Shown here one piece after another: positions 25,728 to 33,594 of a stretch of DNA of 64,000 bases. The notes beneath the pieces were generated by a model. It was given only the letters and a program-made list of their open reading frames with translations. It ran no database searches and was not told the DNA's origin. The stretch is from JALZKA01 sp963786495 (lineage in GTDB: Bacteria; Actinomycetota; Thermoleophilia; Solirubrobacterales; 70-9), in the NCBI GenBank assembly GCA_963786495.1, contig CAWAZL010000002.1, positions 1,178,001 through 1,242,000 of the forward strand. The letters run 5' to 3'. The stretch's first letter is position 1, and every line of letters begins with the position of its first letter. Position numbers and translations under genes: made by a program.

Positions 25728-26641
25728 GTGAGCACGGGCATCCAGACGCTCCCTTGGCGCGGACCCGGGCCCGGGCGGCCCGAGGACCTGCCGCTTCCGC
25801 CCGGCAAAATGCCGCTCCGCTTCAAGGGCGTCAACCGCAAGCGCTGGCGCTATCTCAGCGCTTTCTCCGAGGAGGCGATGATCTGCGCGGCTCGTGTGAG
25901 CGTGGGGCCTGCGTCGCAGACGTTCTGGGCAATCTGGGACCGCACCCATTCAGAGCTCACCGAGCGCACCGTCATGCGGCTGCCCGGCGCTCGCGGCGAG
26001 GTGTGGTCCGAGGATGGTGCCGGAGCGCCGGTCGAGAACGCGCCCGACGAGGGCTCACTGGTCCGCGTCGAGGCCAGGCATCCAGACGCCGGCGCGGTTC
26101 GCGCCTTTCTTCGTACGGGGGGCGGCAAGTGGGCCGAATGCGTGTGCGACAACGGCGAGGATGGGTTCGTCTGGACCCGCAAGCGCGTCGTCGACGTTCG
26201 AGGTCGACGTGCGCTTCGGCGAGCGGCGCATCCGCTGCAAGGCGCGTGGCGTCGAGGACGAGTCCGCGGGCTACCACCCCCGCCACACGGTGTGGAGCTG
26301 GTCTGCAGGGGTCGGCTCCCTCACGGACGGCCGCGAGGTCGGCTGGAACCTCGTCGAAGGGCGTGAACGACCCGCCCAGGGACTCCGAGCGAGCGATCTG
26401 GGTCGACGGCGAACCGTTCGAGCCCGGGCCCTCCGCCTTCCGCGGCCTTGAGGCGGTCAGCTTCGAGGATGGCTCGGGCATCGAGTGCACTGCCGAGGCC
26501 GAGCGCTCGCGCACGGAGAAGCGCGGCCCGATCTCGTACTCCTACCGCCAGCCTTTCGGCACCTTCACGGGAACTCTGCCCGGCGGCCTCAGGCTCGAAA
26601 GCGCCATGGGCGTCATGGAGAGCCACGACGCCCGCTGGTGA
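25728..26641 (+). CDS. DUF2804-like protein (two frameshifts)
   Basis: About 303 residues when two +1 shifts are repaired. Part 1 (to about 26190) has LPLPPGKMPLRFKGVNRKRW, FWAIWDR and GEDGFVWTRKR. Part 2 has FEVDVRFGERRIRCKARG, DESAGYHPRHTVWSWSAGVG and WNLVEG. Part 3 begins VNDPPRDSERAIWVDGEPFE and ends with YRQPFGTFTGTLPGG and MGVMESHDARW. The Asp-Ser-Ala-Gly-Tyr-His and Asn-Asp-Pro-Pro motifs are those I associate with DUF2804, a large beta-barrel family with no known activity, perhaps acting on lipids. The second shift is an extra G in the run 26359-26361. The first lies near 26195. The GTG start follows the VOC stop by 3 bases. Confidence 0.65.
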
Positions 26642-27075
26642 GCGAGGCGGCGTCACAGCTCCTCGGCGAGTGGACCCTCGTTTCGTGGTCAGGCGTCAAC
26701 GCGCGAGGCGAGCGGGTCTCCCACGGCGGCGGCAACCCGTCCGGCGAGCTCATCTATCTGGGTAGCGGGCGCATGGCCGTGCAGATCCAGCACGATGGGC
26801 GCGCCGCGTTCGGGTCTGTGGAGTGGAGCGCGGGAACCGATCATGAGCGGGCCGCGGCCTATTCGACCTACAACGCGTACTGCGGAACGTTCTCGGTGCC
26901 CGAGCCTGGAGTGGTCGTCCACCATGTCGAGCTCGCGATCCATCCGGACCACCCCGGCACGGACAAGCGCCGAGAGTTCGAGCTGAGCGGCGGCGAGCTG
27001 ACGCTTCGGACCCAGGACGTCGAAACGTCCGAGGGCCCAGCGACGTCCGAGCTCGTGTGGCGCCGCCGCTCCTGA
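26638..27075 (+). CDS. Lipocalin-like domain protein
   Basis: About 145 residues with the pattern of the bacterial lipocalin-like (PF13924-type) family: LLGEWTLVSWSGVNARGE, GELIYLGSGRMAVQIQHDGR, AYSTYNAYCGTFSVPE, VVHHVELAIHPDHPGTDKR and FELSGGELTLRTQ. There is no signal peptide. Family members bind small hydrophobic ligands in a beta barrel. The GTG start overlaps the stop of the DUF2804-like gene by 4 bases, and both are barrel-type proteins, so linked expression and perhaps a shared lipid-related job are plausible. Confidence 0.75.
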   Translation: MSEAASQLLGEWTLVSWSGVNARGERVSHGGGNPSGELIYLGSGRMAVQIQHDGRAAFGSVEWSAGTDHERAAAYSTYNAYCGTFSVPEPGVVVHHVELAIHPDHPGTDKRREFELSGGELTLRTQDVETSEGPATSELVWRRRS

Positions 27076-27078
27076 GCC

Positions 27079-27693
27079 TCAGATCCGCCAGCGCCAAGGC
27101 GGCTCTTCGCCTGCGGGAAAGACGACGTGGTTTCTGCCCGCGAGCGTTTCGAGCGGGACCAGGCGGGGATTGGTGCTCTCGAGAAGCGGTGTCATGGCGT
27201 GCGTGGCGACATCGGCCGCAGACGCCGTGCGGCGGACGCGCTCCCAGCCGAGCGTGGGGCGGTAGAGCCAGTAGTCAATCGTCACGGTGCCTTGGCCGCG
27301 GCGCTCGTCGGTCACGGCCACGAAGGCAGTCACGCGGCGGTTGGACGCGGTGAGCTCCGGCCGCTCGCCGGGGGCGGCGCAGCTTGTTTGTCGACAGCGG
27401 CGGAAGTCGACCGGGAGAAGTCCGAGCGCGCCGGCACCCGCGGGCACAGGCGCAAGCGCGCGCACCAAGCCGGCGAGTGGGCGACCGTAGGCCTCGGTCA
27501 GCGGATCCTGCCAGCATGGGCCGGGCCCGTGCGCCGCGCATCGGATCTTCTGCGCGACGGCTCTCGCAAGCTCACGCGACGTCTCCTCACCGCCGCGACT
27601 GAGCACAGCACCCGCGACCGCGGCGCAAAGCACCGCCACGAGAAGGATCAACCCGGCCTGCTCGACCGACGCCGCACCACGTTCATCGCGCAT
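27079..27693 (-). CDS. TadE/pilin-like single-pass membrane protein, function unknown
   Basis: 204 residues. The N-terminus RGAASVEQAGLILLVAVLCA has the Glu five residues into a hydrophobic helix that is typical of TadE-like and type IV pilin-like proteins. The remainder is a soluble domain of about 160 residues with four Cys (KIRCAAHGPGPCWQ, RRCRQTSCAAPG), probably two extracytoplasmic disulfides. The C-terminus is VVFPAGEEPPWRWRI. No pilus assembly genes adjoin it, so a surface or secretion role is only suggested. The gene converges on the lipocalin gene with a 3-base gap. Confidence 0.65.
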   Translation of the reverse strand: MRDERGAASVEQAGLILLVAVLCAAVAGAVLSRGGEETSRELARAVAQKIRCAAHGPGPCWQDPLTEAYGRPLAGLVRALAPVPAGAGALGLLPVDFRRCRQTSCAAPGERPELTASNRRVTAFVAVTDERRGQGTVTIDYWLYRPTLGWERVRRTASAADVATHAMTPLLESTNPRLVPLETLAGRNHVVFPAGEEPPWRWRI

Positions 27694-27745
27694 CCCGCGA
27701 CGCTAGGCGGGCTCGGCGCGCGGGTGTGAGCCGGAGTGTGCCGGG

Positions 27746-28012
27746 TTACGCGAGGCCCTCGCGCGCTTCGCGCACGAGGGTCACTGCTTCCGGGAAGACG
27801 ACCCGGATCGCGTCGCGGACCTGCATCGCCTGCTCGTCTGACGTGCCCTGGAGGTTGAGGCGCTGAATCGACGCCACGGTCATCTGGACCGCGAGGTTGA
27901 TCGCGTTGTCGGCGAACGAGACCTGCTGGGCGCCCTGCATCTGCTCGGCGAATTCCGCCAGGCGACGCTGTAGCTCCTCAGGGTCTCCGAAAGGATTGAG
28001 TGGGTCGGACAT
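27746..28012 (-). CDS. Small acidic helical protein, unknown function
   Basis: 88 residues starting MSDPLNPFGDPEELQRRLAE. The sequence is predicted helical throughout, with FAEQMQGAQQVSFADNAINL, TVASIQRLNLQGTSDEQA and a C-terminal VRDAIRVVFPEAVTLVRE helix. It has no membrane segment and no Cys. The ATG at 28012 is chosen because residues further upstream are antisense to the repeat-bearing intergenic region. I do not recognise the family. The Asn-Pro-Phe-Gly start resembles small zipper-like accessory proteins of actinobacteria, but that is only an impression. Confidence 0.6.
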   Translation of the reverse strand: MSDPLNPFGDPEELQRRLAEFAEQMQGAQQVSFADNAINLAVQMTVASIQRLNLQGTSDEQAMQVRDAIRVVFPEAVTLVREAREGLA

Positions 28013-28028
28013 ACACACGATGATACGT

Positions 28029-28091
28029 GGGGTCAGACCCCCGTGAGGGTGGATGAACCTTGAACTGCTTGAGGTCCAGGGGTCAGACCCC
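28029..28091. repeat. Pair of 13-bp palindromes GGGGTCAGACCCC, exactly 50 bp apart
   Basis: Perfect copies occupy 28029-28041 and 28079-28091 in the gap between the small helical gene and the SDR gene. Each is a 6+1+6 palindrome. The sequence between them shows no other structure. A related motif (GGGTCTGGCCCC, twice) occurs at 37425-37448. Confidence 0.8.
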
Positions 28092-28099
28092 GGTTTGGG

Positions 28100-28105
28100 T
28101 AGCCT
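28100..28105 (+). promoter_or_regulatory. Putative -10 box for the SDR gene
   Basis: TAGCCT lies 7 bases before the ATG at 28113 and directly after the second GGGGTCAGACCCC palindrome. Confidence 0.45.
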
Positions 28106-28112
28106 CCGGCAA

Positions 28113-28923
28113 ATGGCCCTCCCTGCGCCCAGCGACACGTCCACTGCACTCGTCACCGGCGCTTCGTCGGGGATCGGCGAGGAGATCGCCCGCCAGCTTG
28201 CAGCCCGCGGCCACGGCGTGACCCTCGTGGCCCGGCGCGAGGATCGCCTGAAGGCCCTGGCCGAGGAGCTCTACGGGACGCACGGCGTGCGCGCTGAGTA
28301 CATCGCCGCCGACCTCGGCTCGGATGCGGGCCGCGAGGAGATGCTCGCGAAGGTCGAGGCGCTCGGCCTGGACGTCGAGATCCTGGTCAACAACGCCGGC
28401 TTCGGCGGCTCTGGGCCCGTCCACCGCCTCGACGCCTCCCGGCTCGCATCGATGGTCGCGCTCAACTGCGAGACGCTCGTCTATCCTTCAAGCAAGCCTG
28501 AGCTCTGCGCATGGCCGACCGGGGCCGTGGCGCGATCATCAACATCGCCTCCACCGTCAGCGTTCCAGCCCATTCCCTTCACCGCCACTTACGCCGCCAC
28601 GAAGGCGTTCGTGCTCAGCCTCTCCGAAGGCGACCCACAACGAGCTCAGCTCCAAGGGCGTGAGCGTTACCGCCGTTTGCCCGGGACCCGTGAAGACCGA
28701 GTTCGCCGAGCAGGCCGGACTCGGCGACGCGAACGACAAACTTCCCGGATTCATCTGGACGGACGTCGAGCAGGTCGCGCGCGAGGCCGTCGAAGGGGCC
28801 GAGAAGGGCAGCCGCGTCGTCGTGCCCGGCCTCATCAATCGCGCGGGCTCGATCATGGGCCAGCACACGCCCCGCGCCGTGGTCCTGCCGCTCGCCAAGC
28901 GGGCCTGGCGCGCCGCCGAGTAG
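28113..28923 (+). CDS. Short-chain dehydrogenase/reductase (four frameshifts in the assembly)
   Basis: An SDR of about 265 residues: NAD(P)-binding TALVTGASSGIGEEIARQL, AADLGSD, EILVNNAGFGGSG, catalytic Ser region AIINIASTVS, catalytic TYAATKAF (Tyr-x3-Lys), and VTAVCPGPVKTEFAEQAG. These pieces fall in successive frames. Repairs are needed near 28486, 28508, 28559 and 28627, each consistent with one extra base (for example GAAGGCG for GAAGCG at the last). Four breaks in one gene would normally mean decay, but every catalytic residue is preserved and the neighbours show the same +1 pattern. The oxidoreductase substrate is unknown. The gene is followed 9 bases later by an alpha/beta hydrolase gene. 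Confidence 0.75.
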
Positions 28924-28932
28924 GGCGGCCTG

Positions 28933-29690
28933 GTGCCCGAGCGCCAGCCGACTCACAGTCCTTTGCCTGCACGAGACCGGGACCACCGGGCGGATCTGGG
29001 GCCCCCTCGCCAAGGCGCTCTCCGGCCACGCGACCGTCATCGCGCCCGACCGCCCTGGCTGGGGCGAATCCGAGGCGCCCGAGGGGTACTCGCGAACGAC
29101 CGTCGCCGAGCAGGCCGGGTACGCGGCGCAGACACTGGGCGATGGCGGCCCTGCAGTGGTCTGCGGCGCCGGAATCGGGGCGGTCGCGGCGCATTGAGCT
29201 CTCGCTCGCCGAGCCGGAGCTCGTGATCGGGACCGTGCTGGTCGAGCCGCCGCTTCTGTCCTTCCTGCCCGAGGCGACCGACCGGCTCGCAGCCGACGTG
29301 GCGAAGGTGCGGGAGGCGGTCGCGGGGTCTGGCACCGACGCGGCACTCGACGCATATCTGGCAGGTCGCCTTCCCGCGCTGGGCGCGGGCGCAGGCCGGA
29401 TCCCGCCCGACCATGGCGACCGAGGCCCCGGCGCGACCGCCGCCCTGTTCGCCGAGCTCTCCGCCGTGCCTGCGTGGGAGCGCTCCGATGCCGAGCTTGC
29501 CGCGGCCACGAAGCCGGCGTTGATCGCAATCGCAGCCGACACACCGCCGCTTCTTGCCAAGTCGGCGATTGAGCTCGCGCGGGTGCTCGCCCGCTCGGAC
29601 CTCCGCGAGACGGAGCCGGGGCTACCGCACTTCGACTGCGCCGGCGAGCTCGCCGCGCTCGTCGTCGAGGTCGCCGACACCCTCACCTGA
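28933..29690 (+). CDS. Alpha/beta hydrolase fold protein (at least two frameshifts)
   Basis: About 250 residues when repaired. From a GTG start the sequence moves by +1 near 28950 to give TVLCLHETGTTGRIWGPLAK (oxyanion-hole His-Glu-x-Gly type), VIAPDRPGWGESEAPEGYSR, and PAVVCGAGIGAVAA. In the last, the nucleophile elbow reads Gly-Ala-Gly rather than Gly-Ser-Gly. A second +1 near 29194 leads to IELSLAEPELVIGTVLVEPP and the long C-terminal part. The missing nucleophilic Ser, if real, would make it non-catalytic or a different class of alpha/beta hydrolase. It probably shares a message with the SDR gene. Its 3' end overlaps the convergent zinc-ribbon gene by 69 bases. Confidence 0.6.
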
Positions 29691-30369
29691 AGCCGAGCGC
29701 GCGCGGACGACCATGCGCCCGCCCCGTCCGGCAAGCGACGCGATCGCCTCGAGGGGGAAGGAAACGAGCAGCACGAACGGCGTTGCAAGGACGCTCGCGA
29801 TCATGTCGGCGATGTACTGAGCCGAGCCGCGGGAGTTGGCGGCGCGAAGGCGCCCCGCGCGCACTTCGGTGAGGAAGTTGTTGTGGAGCGTAATGCCGTT
29901 CAGGATCGATTGCCAGAGCCAACGCTGGTTCTGGCCGACGGGTGGGAACGCCGGCTTCTCGGGCTTCGAGGCCGTTCCTTTCGGCGAGATGCGCGAACGC
30001 GCGCGGGGTCAGGAGGAGACGGCCCGGCCATTCGGCGAGCGCGGCCCAGCCGTCGCCGCCAAGCGAGCTCTGCCAGCTCGCCCTGTTCGGTGCCGCAAAG
30101 GTCCGCGCGCCGTCGGGCCCACCCTCGATCTCGATCTGTGCGAGCTCTGCGGCAAGGTCGAAGGGTTCGCCCGTTCGCTCGATCCCTACACCGCATTTCT
30201 CACAGCGATCGACGAGGCGCGCGTCTCCGCCTCCGGCCGCGTCCGGGTCCACGGGCGACGGCAGCCCGACGCTGGCCTCGGACACCGACTGTGGGATCCC
30301 GATCCACGCGTAGACGTTGCCGCCGCACAGGGGGCAGGTATGCGTGGGCTTGTCGCGCGGCGCAGCCAC
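29622..30369 (-). CDS. Zinc-ribbon protein with a methyltransferase-like C-terminus but no SAM domain (one frameshift)
   Basis: About 249 residues. Residues 5-50 contain two CxxC knuckles (THTCPLCGGNVY and DRCEKCGVGIER), a likely zinc ribbon. The following TFAAPNRASWQSSLGGDGW, WPGRLLLTPRAFAHLAERNG and E-A-G stretch closely resembles the last third of class I SAM methyltransferases, yet the Rossmann SAM-binding region that normally precedes it is absent. The C-terminal part (QRWLWQSILNGITLHNNF, then a long hydrophobic segment) comes after a +1 shift near 29950. The GTG at 30369 lies 3 bases after the monooxygenase stop, so the two are co-transcribed. Function unknown. A carrier or partner role for the monooxygenase operon is possible. 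Confidence 0.55.
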
Positions 30370-30371
30370 GA

Positions 30372-31742
30372 TCAGTCGCCCGAGGCGCCCAGTAGTTCGC
30401 GCGAGCGCGTTTTGCCGAAGCGGCCGAGGATGCCGCCGCGGCGCTCCTTCTCGATCGCGCGCATGTAGGGGAGGAAGTCGACTTGGATCGTATGGCGCTT
30501 CGAAGCGACGTAGCGCTTGGCCATCCGCGCGTCCTCGCGGCGGATCACCTCGAGCATGCGCTCGCGCTCCGGCAGCTGCGCCTTTCCCTCCAAAAGGTCG
30601 GCGATCCATTGGGACTGGGCCTCAGCCAGGGGCATGATCGCCCCGAGCGGTTGCAAGAGGCCGACGAAGTAAAGGCCGTCGAGCTCGGGGTGGACGACGC
30701 GGCGGTAGAGGGGGATCCGGTTGTCGGGCGCATCGAGGAGCTCTGGGTCGAAGAACGGGAAGGTGATCTTGTAGCCCGTGCAGTAGATGATCAGGTCGAG
30801 CTCCTCGGACGTGCCGTCTACGAACTCGACCGTGCGCCCGCCGGCAAAGCGCGCGATGTTCGGCTTTACCTCGATGTCTCCGTGGCCAAGCCGCGGAAGT
30901 AGGTCCGACGAGACGGTGGGGTGAGCTTCAGCCAGCTTGTGGTCCGGCTGCGGGAGCCCGTAGTCGGTCGGCACGCCGGCCGCCTTCTTCACGGTCCGGC
31001 CGAGCAGGAAGCGCTGGACTGTAAGCGGCAGGCGGGTGAGGAGGTCCGGCGCCAGCTCGTCGGTGGGCTTCGACCCCACGTACTTCGGCACGATCCAGGC
31101 GCCGCGGCGCATGGCGAGGAAGGTCCGGTCCGCGTTCCGCGAGGCCTCGACGGCCAGGTCGGTCGCCGAGTTGCCGATGCCGAGGACCATCACCCGCTTT
31201 CCTCGCATGATGTCGGGCTCCTTGTAGGAGTGGACGTGGATCTGCTCGCCCTCAAAAGTGTCCTGGCCCTCGAACGCAGGCTCTGGCCAGCGCGGGTTCC
31301 AGTGGTGGCCATTCGCGACGATCACCGAGCTGTAAATCCCGATGCCGTCCTCGCCCGAGTCGAGGTCGCACCACGAGACGGCCCAACTGCCGTCCTTCTG
31401 CTCGATGTGGGTCACTTCGGTCCGAAAGCGGATGCGGTCCCGAAAGCCGAAGTGGTCGACGTAGTCGTCGAAGTACTGCGCGATCTGAAAGTGGTTCGGG
31501 TAGTCCGGCAGGTCCTCCGGCATCGGGTAGCTGGCGTAGGCCATCGTGCGGCGCGACGTGTTGATGTGAAGCGAGCGGTACGCGGCGGACATGCCGTTGT
31601 CGTTCATGTAGCGCCAGTTGCCCCCGACCTCTGAGCCGACCTCGAAGCAGTCGAACTCGATCCCGCGCTCGTTCAGGACCTGGCACGCCGCGATTCCGGA
31701 CGACCCGGCGCCGATCACCGCGACCTTTTCCGTGGAGCTCAT
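30372..31742 (-). CDS. Flavin-containing monooxygenase
   Basis: 456 residues with the class B flavoprotein monooxygenase layout. The FAD-binding Rossmann motif VAVIGAGSSGIAACQ is at the N-terminus, followed by GGNWRYMN. The family fingerprint is FEGEQIHVHSYKEP (Phe-x-Gly-x3-His-x3-Tyr). The NADPH-binding motif is VMVLGIGNSATDLAVEA, and a late IIYCTGYKITFPF matches the FMO ATG-type motif. It should insert one oxygen atom into a soft nucleophile or a ketone. The start ATG overlaps the stop of the upstream saccharopine-dehydrogenase-like gene (ATGA), giving a three-gene operon with the zinc-ribbon protein. The frame is intact. Confidence 0.93.
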   Translation of the reverse strand: MSSTEKVAVIGAGSSGIAACQVLNERGIEFDCFEVGSEVGGNWRYMNDNGMSAAYRSLHINTSRRTMAYASYPMPEDLPDYPNHFQIAQYFDDYVDHFGFRDRIRFRTEVTHIEQKDGSWAVSWCDLDSGEDGIGIYSSVIVANGHHWNPRWPEPAFEGQDTFEGEQIHVHSYKEPDIMRGKRVMVLGIGNSATDLAVEASRNADRTFLAMRRGAWIVPKYVGSKPTDELAPDLLTRLPLTVQRFLLGRTVKKAAGVPTDYGLPQPDHKLAEAHPTVSSDLLPRLGHGDIEVKPNIARFAGGRTVEFVDGTSEELDLIIYCTGYKITFPFFDPELLDAPDNRIPLYRRVVHPELDGLYFVGLLQPLGAIMPLAEAQSQWIADLLEGKAQLPERERMLEVIRREDARMAKRYVASKRHTIQVDFLPYMRAIEKERRGGILGRFGKTRSRELLGASGD

Positions 31743-32857
31743 ACAGCGATTATTTCGTGCTCGACTCCGAACTCGGAGAGCTCGGGAAGGAACTCGGCGG
31801 GGTCGAATGCCTCGGACGGCGCGAGAGCTCCGGACTTTCCGAAGCCTGGCGCCGCGCAGCGGAGCGCGCCCGCCACGATGGAGCGGGCGGTCATGCCGTA
31901 GACGTCCTCTCCGCGGATCACGCCGCGCCGGCGGCGCGAGCCCGCCCGGGCGTCGCAGACGATCGTGAATCGCGCCGCGCGGCGCCTTTCTGGCGCCGGT
32001 CCCTCCGGAAGCCGGTTGACCGCCGCCTGGAAGACGCGGCTGAGAGGTGTCTTGAGCGCGAGGCTGAAGCCGGTCATGAGGACCGGGGCGCCGATCGCCA
32101 CGGGGCTCGTTGTCGACGCGGTGAGGGCGGTGCGGACCGTTTGCGTCTCGACATGGCGCGGCACCGTGATGTGCTCGCCCGCCGGGTAGCGCGTCATGCG
32201 CTGGACGCCGATTTCCCCGCCGAAGTCGACCTTGCCGCGGGAGATCGAGCGGTCGCCCGGCACGTACTCGCCCGCGAGCCACTGGACGTCTTCGCCGGTG
32301 ATCTGGCCCAGCGCGGTCCGCGCTGTTCCGCGCGAGGGGCCGAAGCCTGCCACGGCGTAGTTCAGCGAGATCTCCTGGAGCGGGCCCATCCCCTCGGCGG
32401 TCAGCGAGGCGATCATGTCGCCCGGTACGTAGTCGAATCCCATGCCGGTCATGAGCGCTGCGCCACTCTTTTCCGCGATCGGGCCGAACTCGTCGAAGAC
32501 CCGCTTCATGAAGCCCTGCTCGCCCGTCGTGTCCAGGTAATGCGTGCCGGACTCGGCCGCGGCGCGCAGGACCGGCTCGCCGTGAACCGCGAACGGGCCG
32601 GCGCACGCGATGACCGCGGCGCACGGCTCGATGAGGTCGCGCAGGCCCTCCGCATCGTCGAGCGAGACGGCCTGGACGTCAGCCGAGCCGCCGACCTGCG
32701 AGGCGAGGGCGTCGAGCTTTGAGCTGCTTCGCCCGGCGAGCACGAAATCGGCACCTGCGGCCGCCAGTTCAGCGGCGACCAGCCGCCCGGTGTAGCCCGT
32801 GGCGCCGTAGACCGCGATTCGCCCCGCGGAGCCCTGAGTCGCCGACTTCCCGCTCAT
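31739..32857 (-). CDS. Saccharopine dehydrogenase-like oxidoreductase (trans-acting enoyl reductase type)
   Basis: About 372 residues. The N-terminal Rossmann domain has RIAVYGATGYTGRLVAAEL and FVLAGRSSSKLDAL. Then come AVIACAGPFAVHGEPVLRAA, GTHYLDTTGEQGFM and GMGFDYVPGDMIASL, the pattern of actinobacterial saccharopine-dehydrogenase-like proteins, including mycobacterial trans-acting enoyl reductases of lipid synthesis. A role in lipid or polyketide modification is therefore more likely than lysine metabolism. The ATG at 32857 is preferred over one 63 bases upstream because a TAAGTT box lies 8 bases before it. The gene heads an operon with the flavin monooxygenase. Confidence 0.85.
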   Translation of the reverse strand: MSGKSATQGSAGRIAVYGATGYTGRLVAAELAAAGADFVLAGRSSSKLDALASQVGGSADVQAVSLDDAEGLRDLIEPCAAVIACAGPFAVHGEPVLRAAAESGTHYLDTTGEQGFMKRVFDEFGPIAEKSGAALMTGMGFDYVPGDMIASLTAEGMGPLQEISLNYAVAGFGPSRGTARTALGQITGEDVQWLAGEYVPGDRSISRGKVDFGGEIGVQRMTRYPAGEHITVPRHVETQTVRTALTASTTSPVAIGAPVLMTGFSLALKTPLSRVFQAAVNRLPEGPAPERRRAARFTIVCDARAGSRRRRGVIRGEDVYGMTARSIVAGALRCAAPGFGKSGALAPSEAFDPAEFLPELSEFGVEHEIIAV

Positions 32858-32865
32858 TGCGCCTG

Positions 32866-32871
32866 AACTTA
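32866..32871 (-). promoter_or_regulatory. Putative -10 box for the saccharopine-dehydrogenase-like operon
   Basis: Read on the minus strand, TAAGTT lies 8 bases before the ATG at 32857. It faces the divergent box at 32885-32890, 13 bases away. Confidence 0.45.
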
Positions 32872-32884
32872 CTGCCGACGCCGC

Positions 32885-32890
32885 TAGGTT
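32885..32890 (+). promoter_or_regulatory. Putative -10 box for the small gene at 32897
   Basis: TAGGTT lies 6 bases before the ATG at 32897. It forms a tight divergent pair with the minus-strand box at 32866-32871. Confidence 0.45.
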
Positions 32891-32896
32891 TTCCTC

Positions 32897-33115
32897 ATGG
32901 CACCACCCAGCCCGCAGCAAGTCCGCATGCGCGAGCGCTTCGAGGCGCTCATCGGTCTCGCCGCGCCGGTTCTCGACCTGGTGTTGGCCGCGGGCGACCG
33001 GCTCGCGCGGGTCGCCGGCCCCGAGGACGAGTACTACCCGATCCGCCCTCCCGGCGAGGCATTTGTGCTTGAGCCCGTCGCCCGCTCAGAAGAGCCTGCG
33101 GACCCTTCGGCGTAG
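32897..33115 (+). CDS. Small protein of unknown function
   Basis: 72 residues: MAPPSPQQVRMRERFEALIG, a hydrophobic amphipathic helix (LAAPVLDLVLAAGDRLARV), then an acidic Pro-rich tail with EDEYYPIRPPGEAF. No Cys, signal peptide or known domain. The promoter-like TAGGTT directly before the ATG supports expression. The last 82 bases overlap the 3' end of convergent peptide deformylase, whose tail there is low-complexity, so either C-terminus could be mis-called. It may be membrane-associated through its helix. Confidence 0.5.
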   Translation: MAPPSPQQVRMRERFEALIGLAAPVLDLVLAAGDRLARVAGPEDEYYPIRPPGEAFVLEPVARSEEPADPSA

Positions 33116-33588
33116 CTCTTTCGCCGGAACACGTCGTCGACCAAACTCTCGACCCGGTCGAGGAAGAGGATGCCGTCCATATGGTCGATCTCGTGGAGGA
33201 CGGCGCGAGCCTCGAAGCCCTCGCACACGAGGACGCCACCCAGGTGCTTCACCTCGATCCGCGTGGCCCGACGGACGTTGGCAGTCACGTCGGGCAGGCT
33301 CAGGCAGCCCTCGCGCGCAACCTCTGAGCCCTCGCGCTCCGTCACGTGCGGGTTGGCCAGGACGATCAGGCCGTTCGACGTATCCGCCTTCGGGTGCTCC
33401 GAGACGTCCACGATCGCCACCCGGACCAGCTCTCCGATCTGCGGCGCGGCGATCCCGACGCAGCGCCCATATGTCGCTGCCGTTTCGATCAGGAGCTGAG
33501 CGACCCGCTCGACATCATCCGCCGCAACGGGGGCCGCGACCTGTTTGAGGATCGGGTCGGGGTAGAGAAGGACGGGGCGAGGCGCCAC
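33034..33588 (-). CDS. def: Peptide deformylase
   Basis: 184 residues. All three metalloenzyme motifs are intact: GIAAPQIG (motif 1, Gly-x-Ala-Ala-x-Gln), EGCLSLP (motif 2, metal-binding Cys) and HEIDHMDG (motif 3, His-Glu-x2-His). The N-terminus RPVLLYPDPILKQVAAPV is typical. It removes the formyl group from new polypeptides. The last 25 residues (after DDVFRRKSY) are Ser/Gly-rich and extend beyond the usual end, overlapping the small gene on the other strand. It follows the ACT-domain gene by 6 bases and is probably co-transcribed. Confidence 0.95.
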   Translation of the reverse strand: MAPRPVLLYPDPILKQVAAPVAADDVERVAQLLIETAATYGRCVGIAAPQIGELVRVAIVDVSEHPKADTSNGLIVLANPHVTEREGSEVAREGCLSLPDVTANVRRATRIEVKHLGGVLVCEGFEARAVLHEIDHMDGILFLDRVESLVDDVFRRKSYAEGSAGSSERATGSSTNASPGGRIG

Positions 33589-33594
33589 GGCTGC

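Noticed and set aside
28053..29690. A single long protein joining the SDR and hydrolase genes
   Set aside because: The continuous frame passes through the wrong frame of both genes. Motifs show two separate frameshifted genes with a stop between them at 28921-28923.
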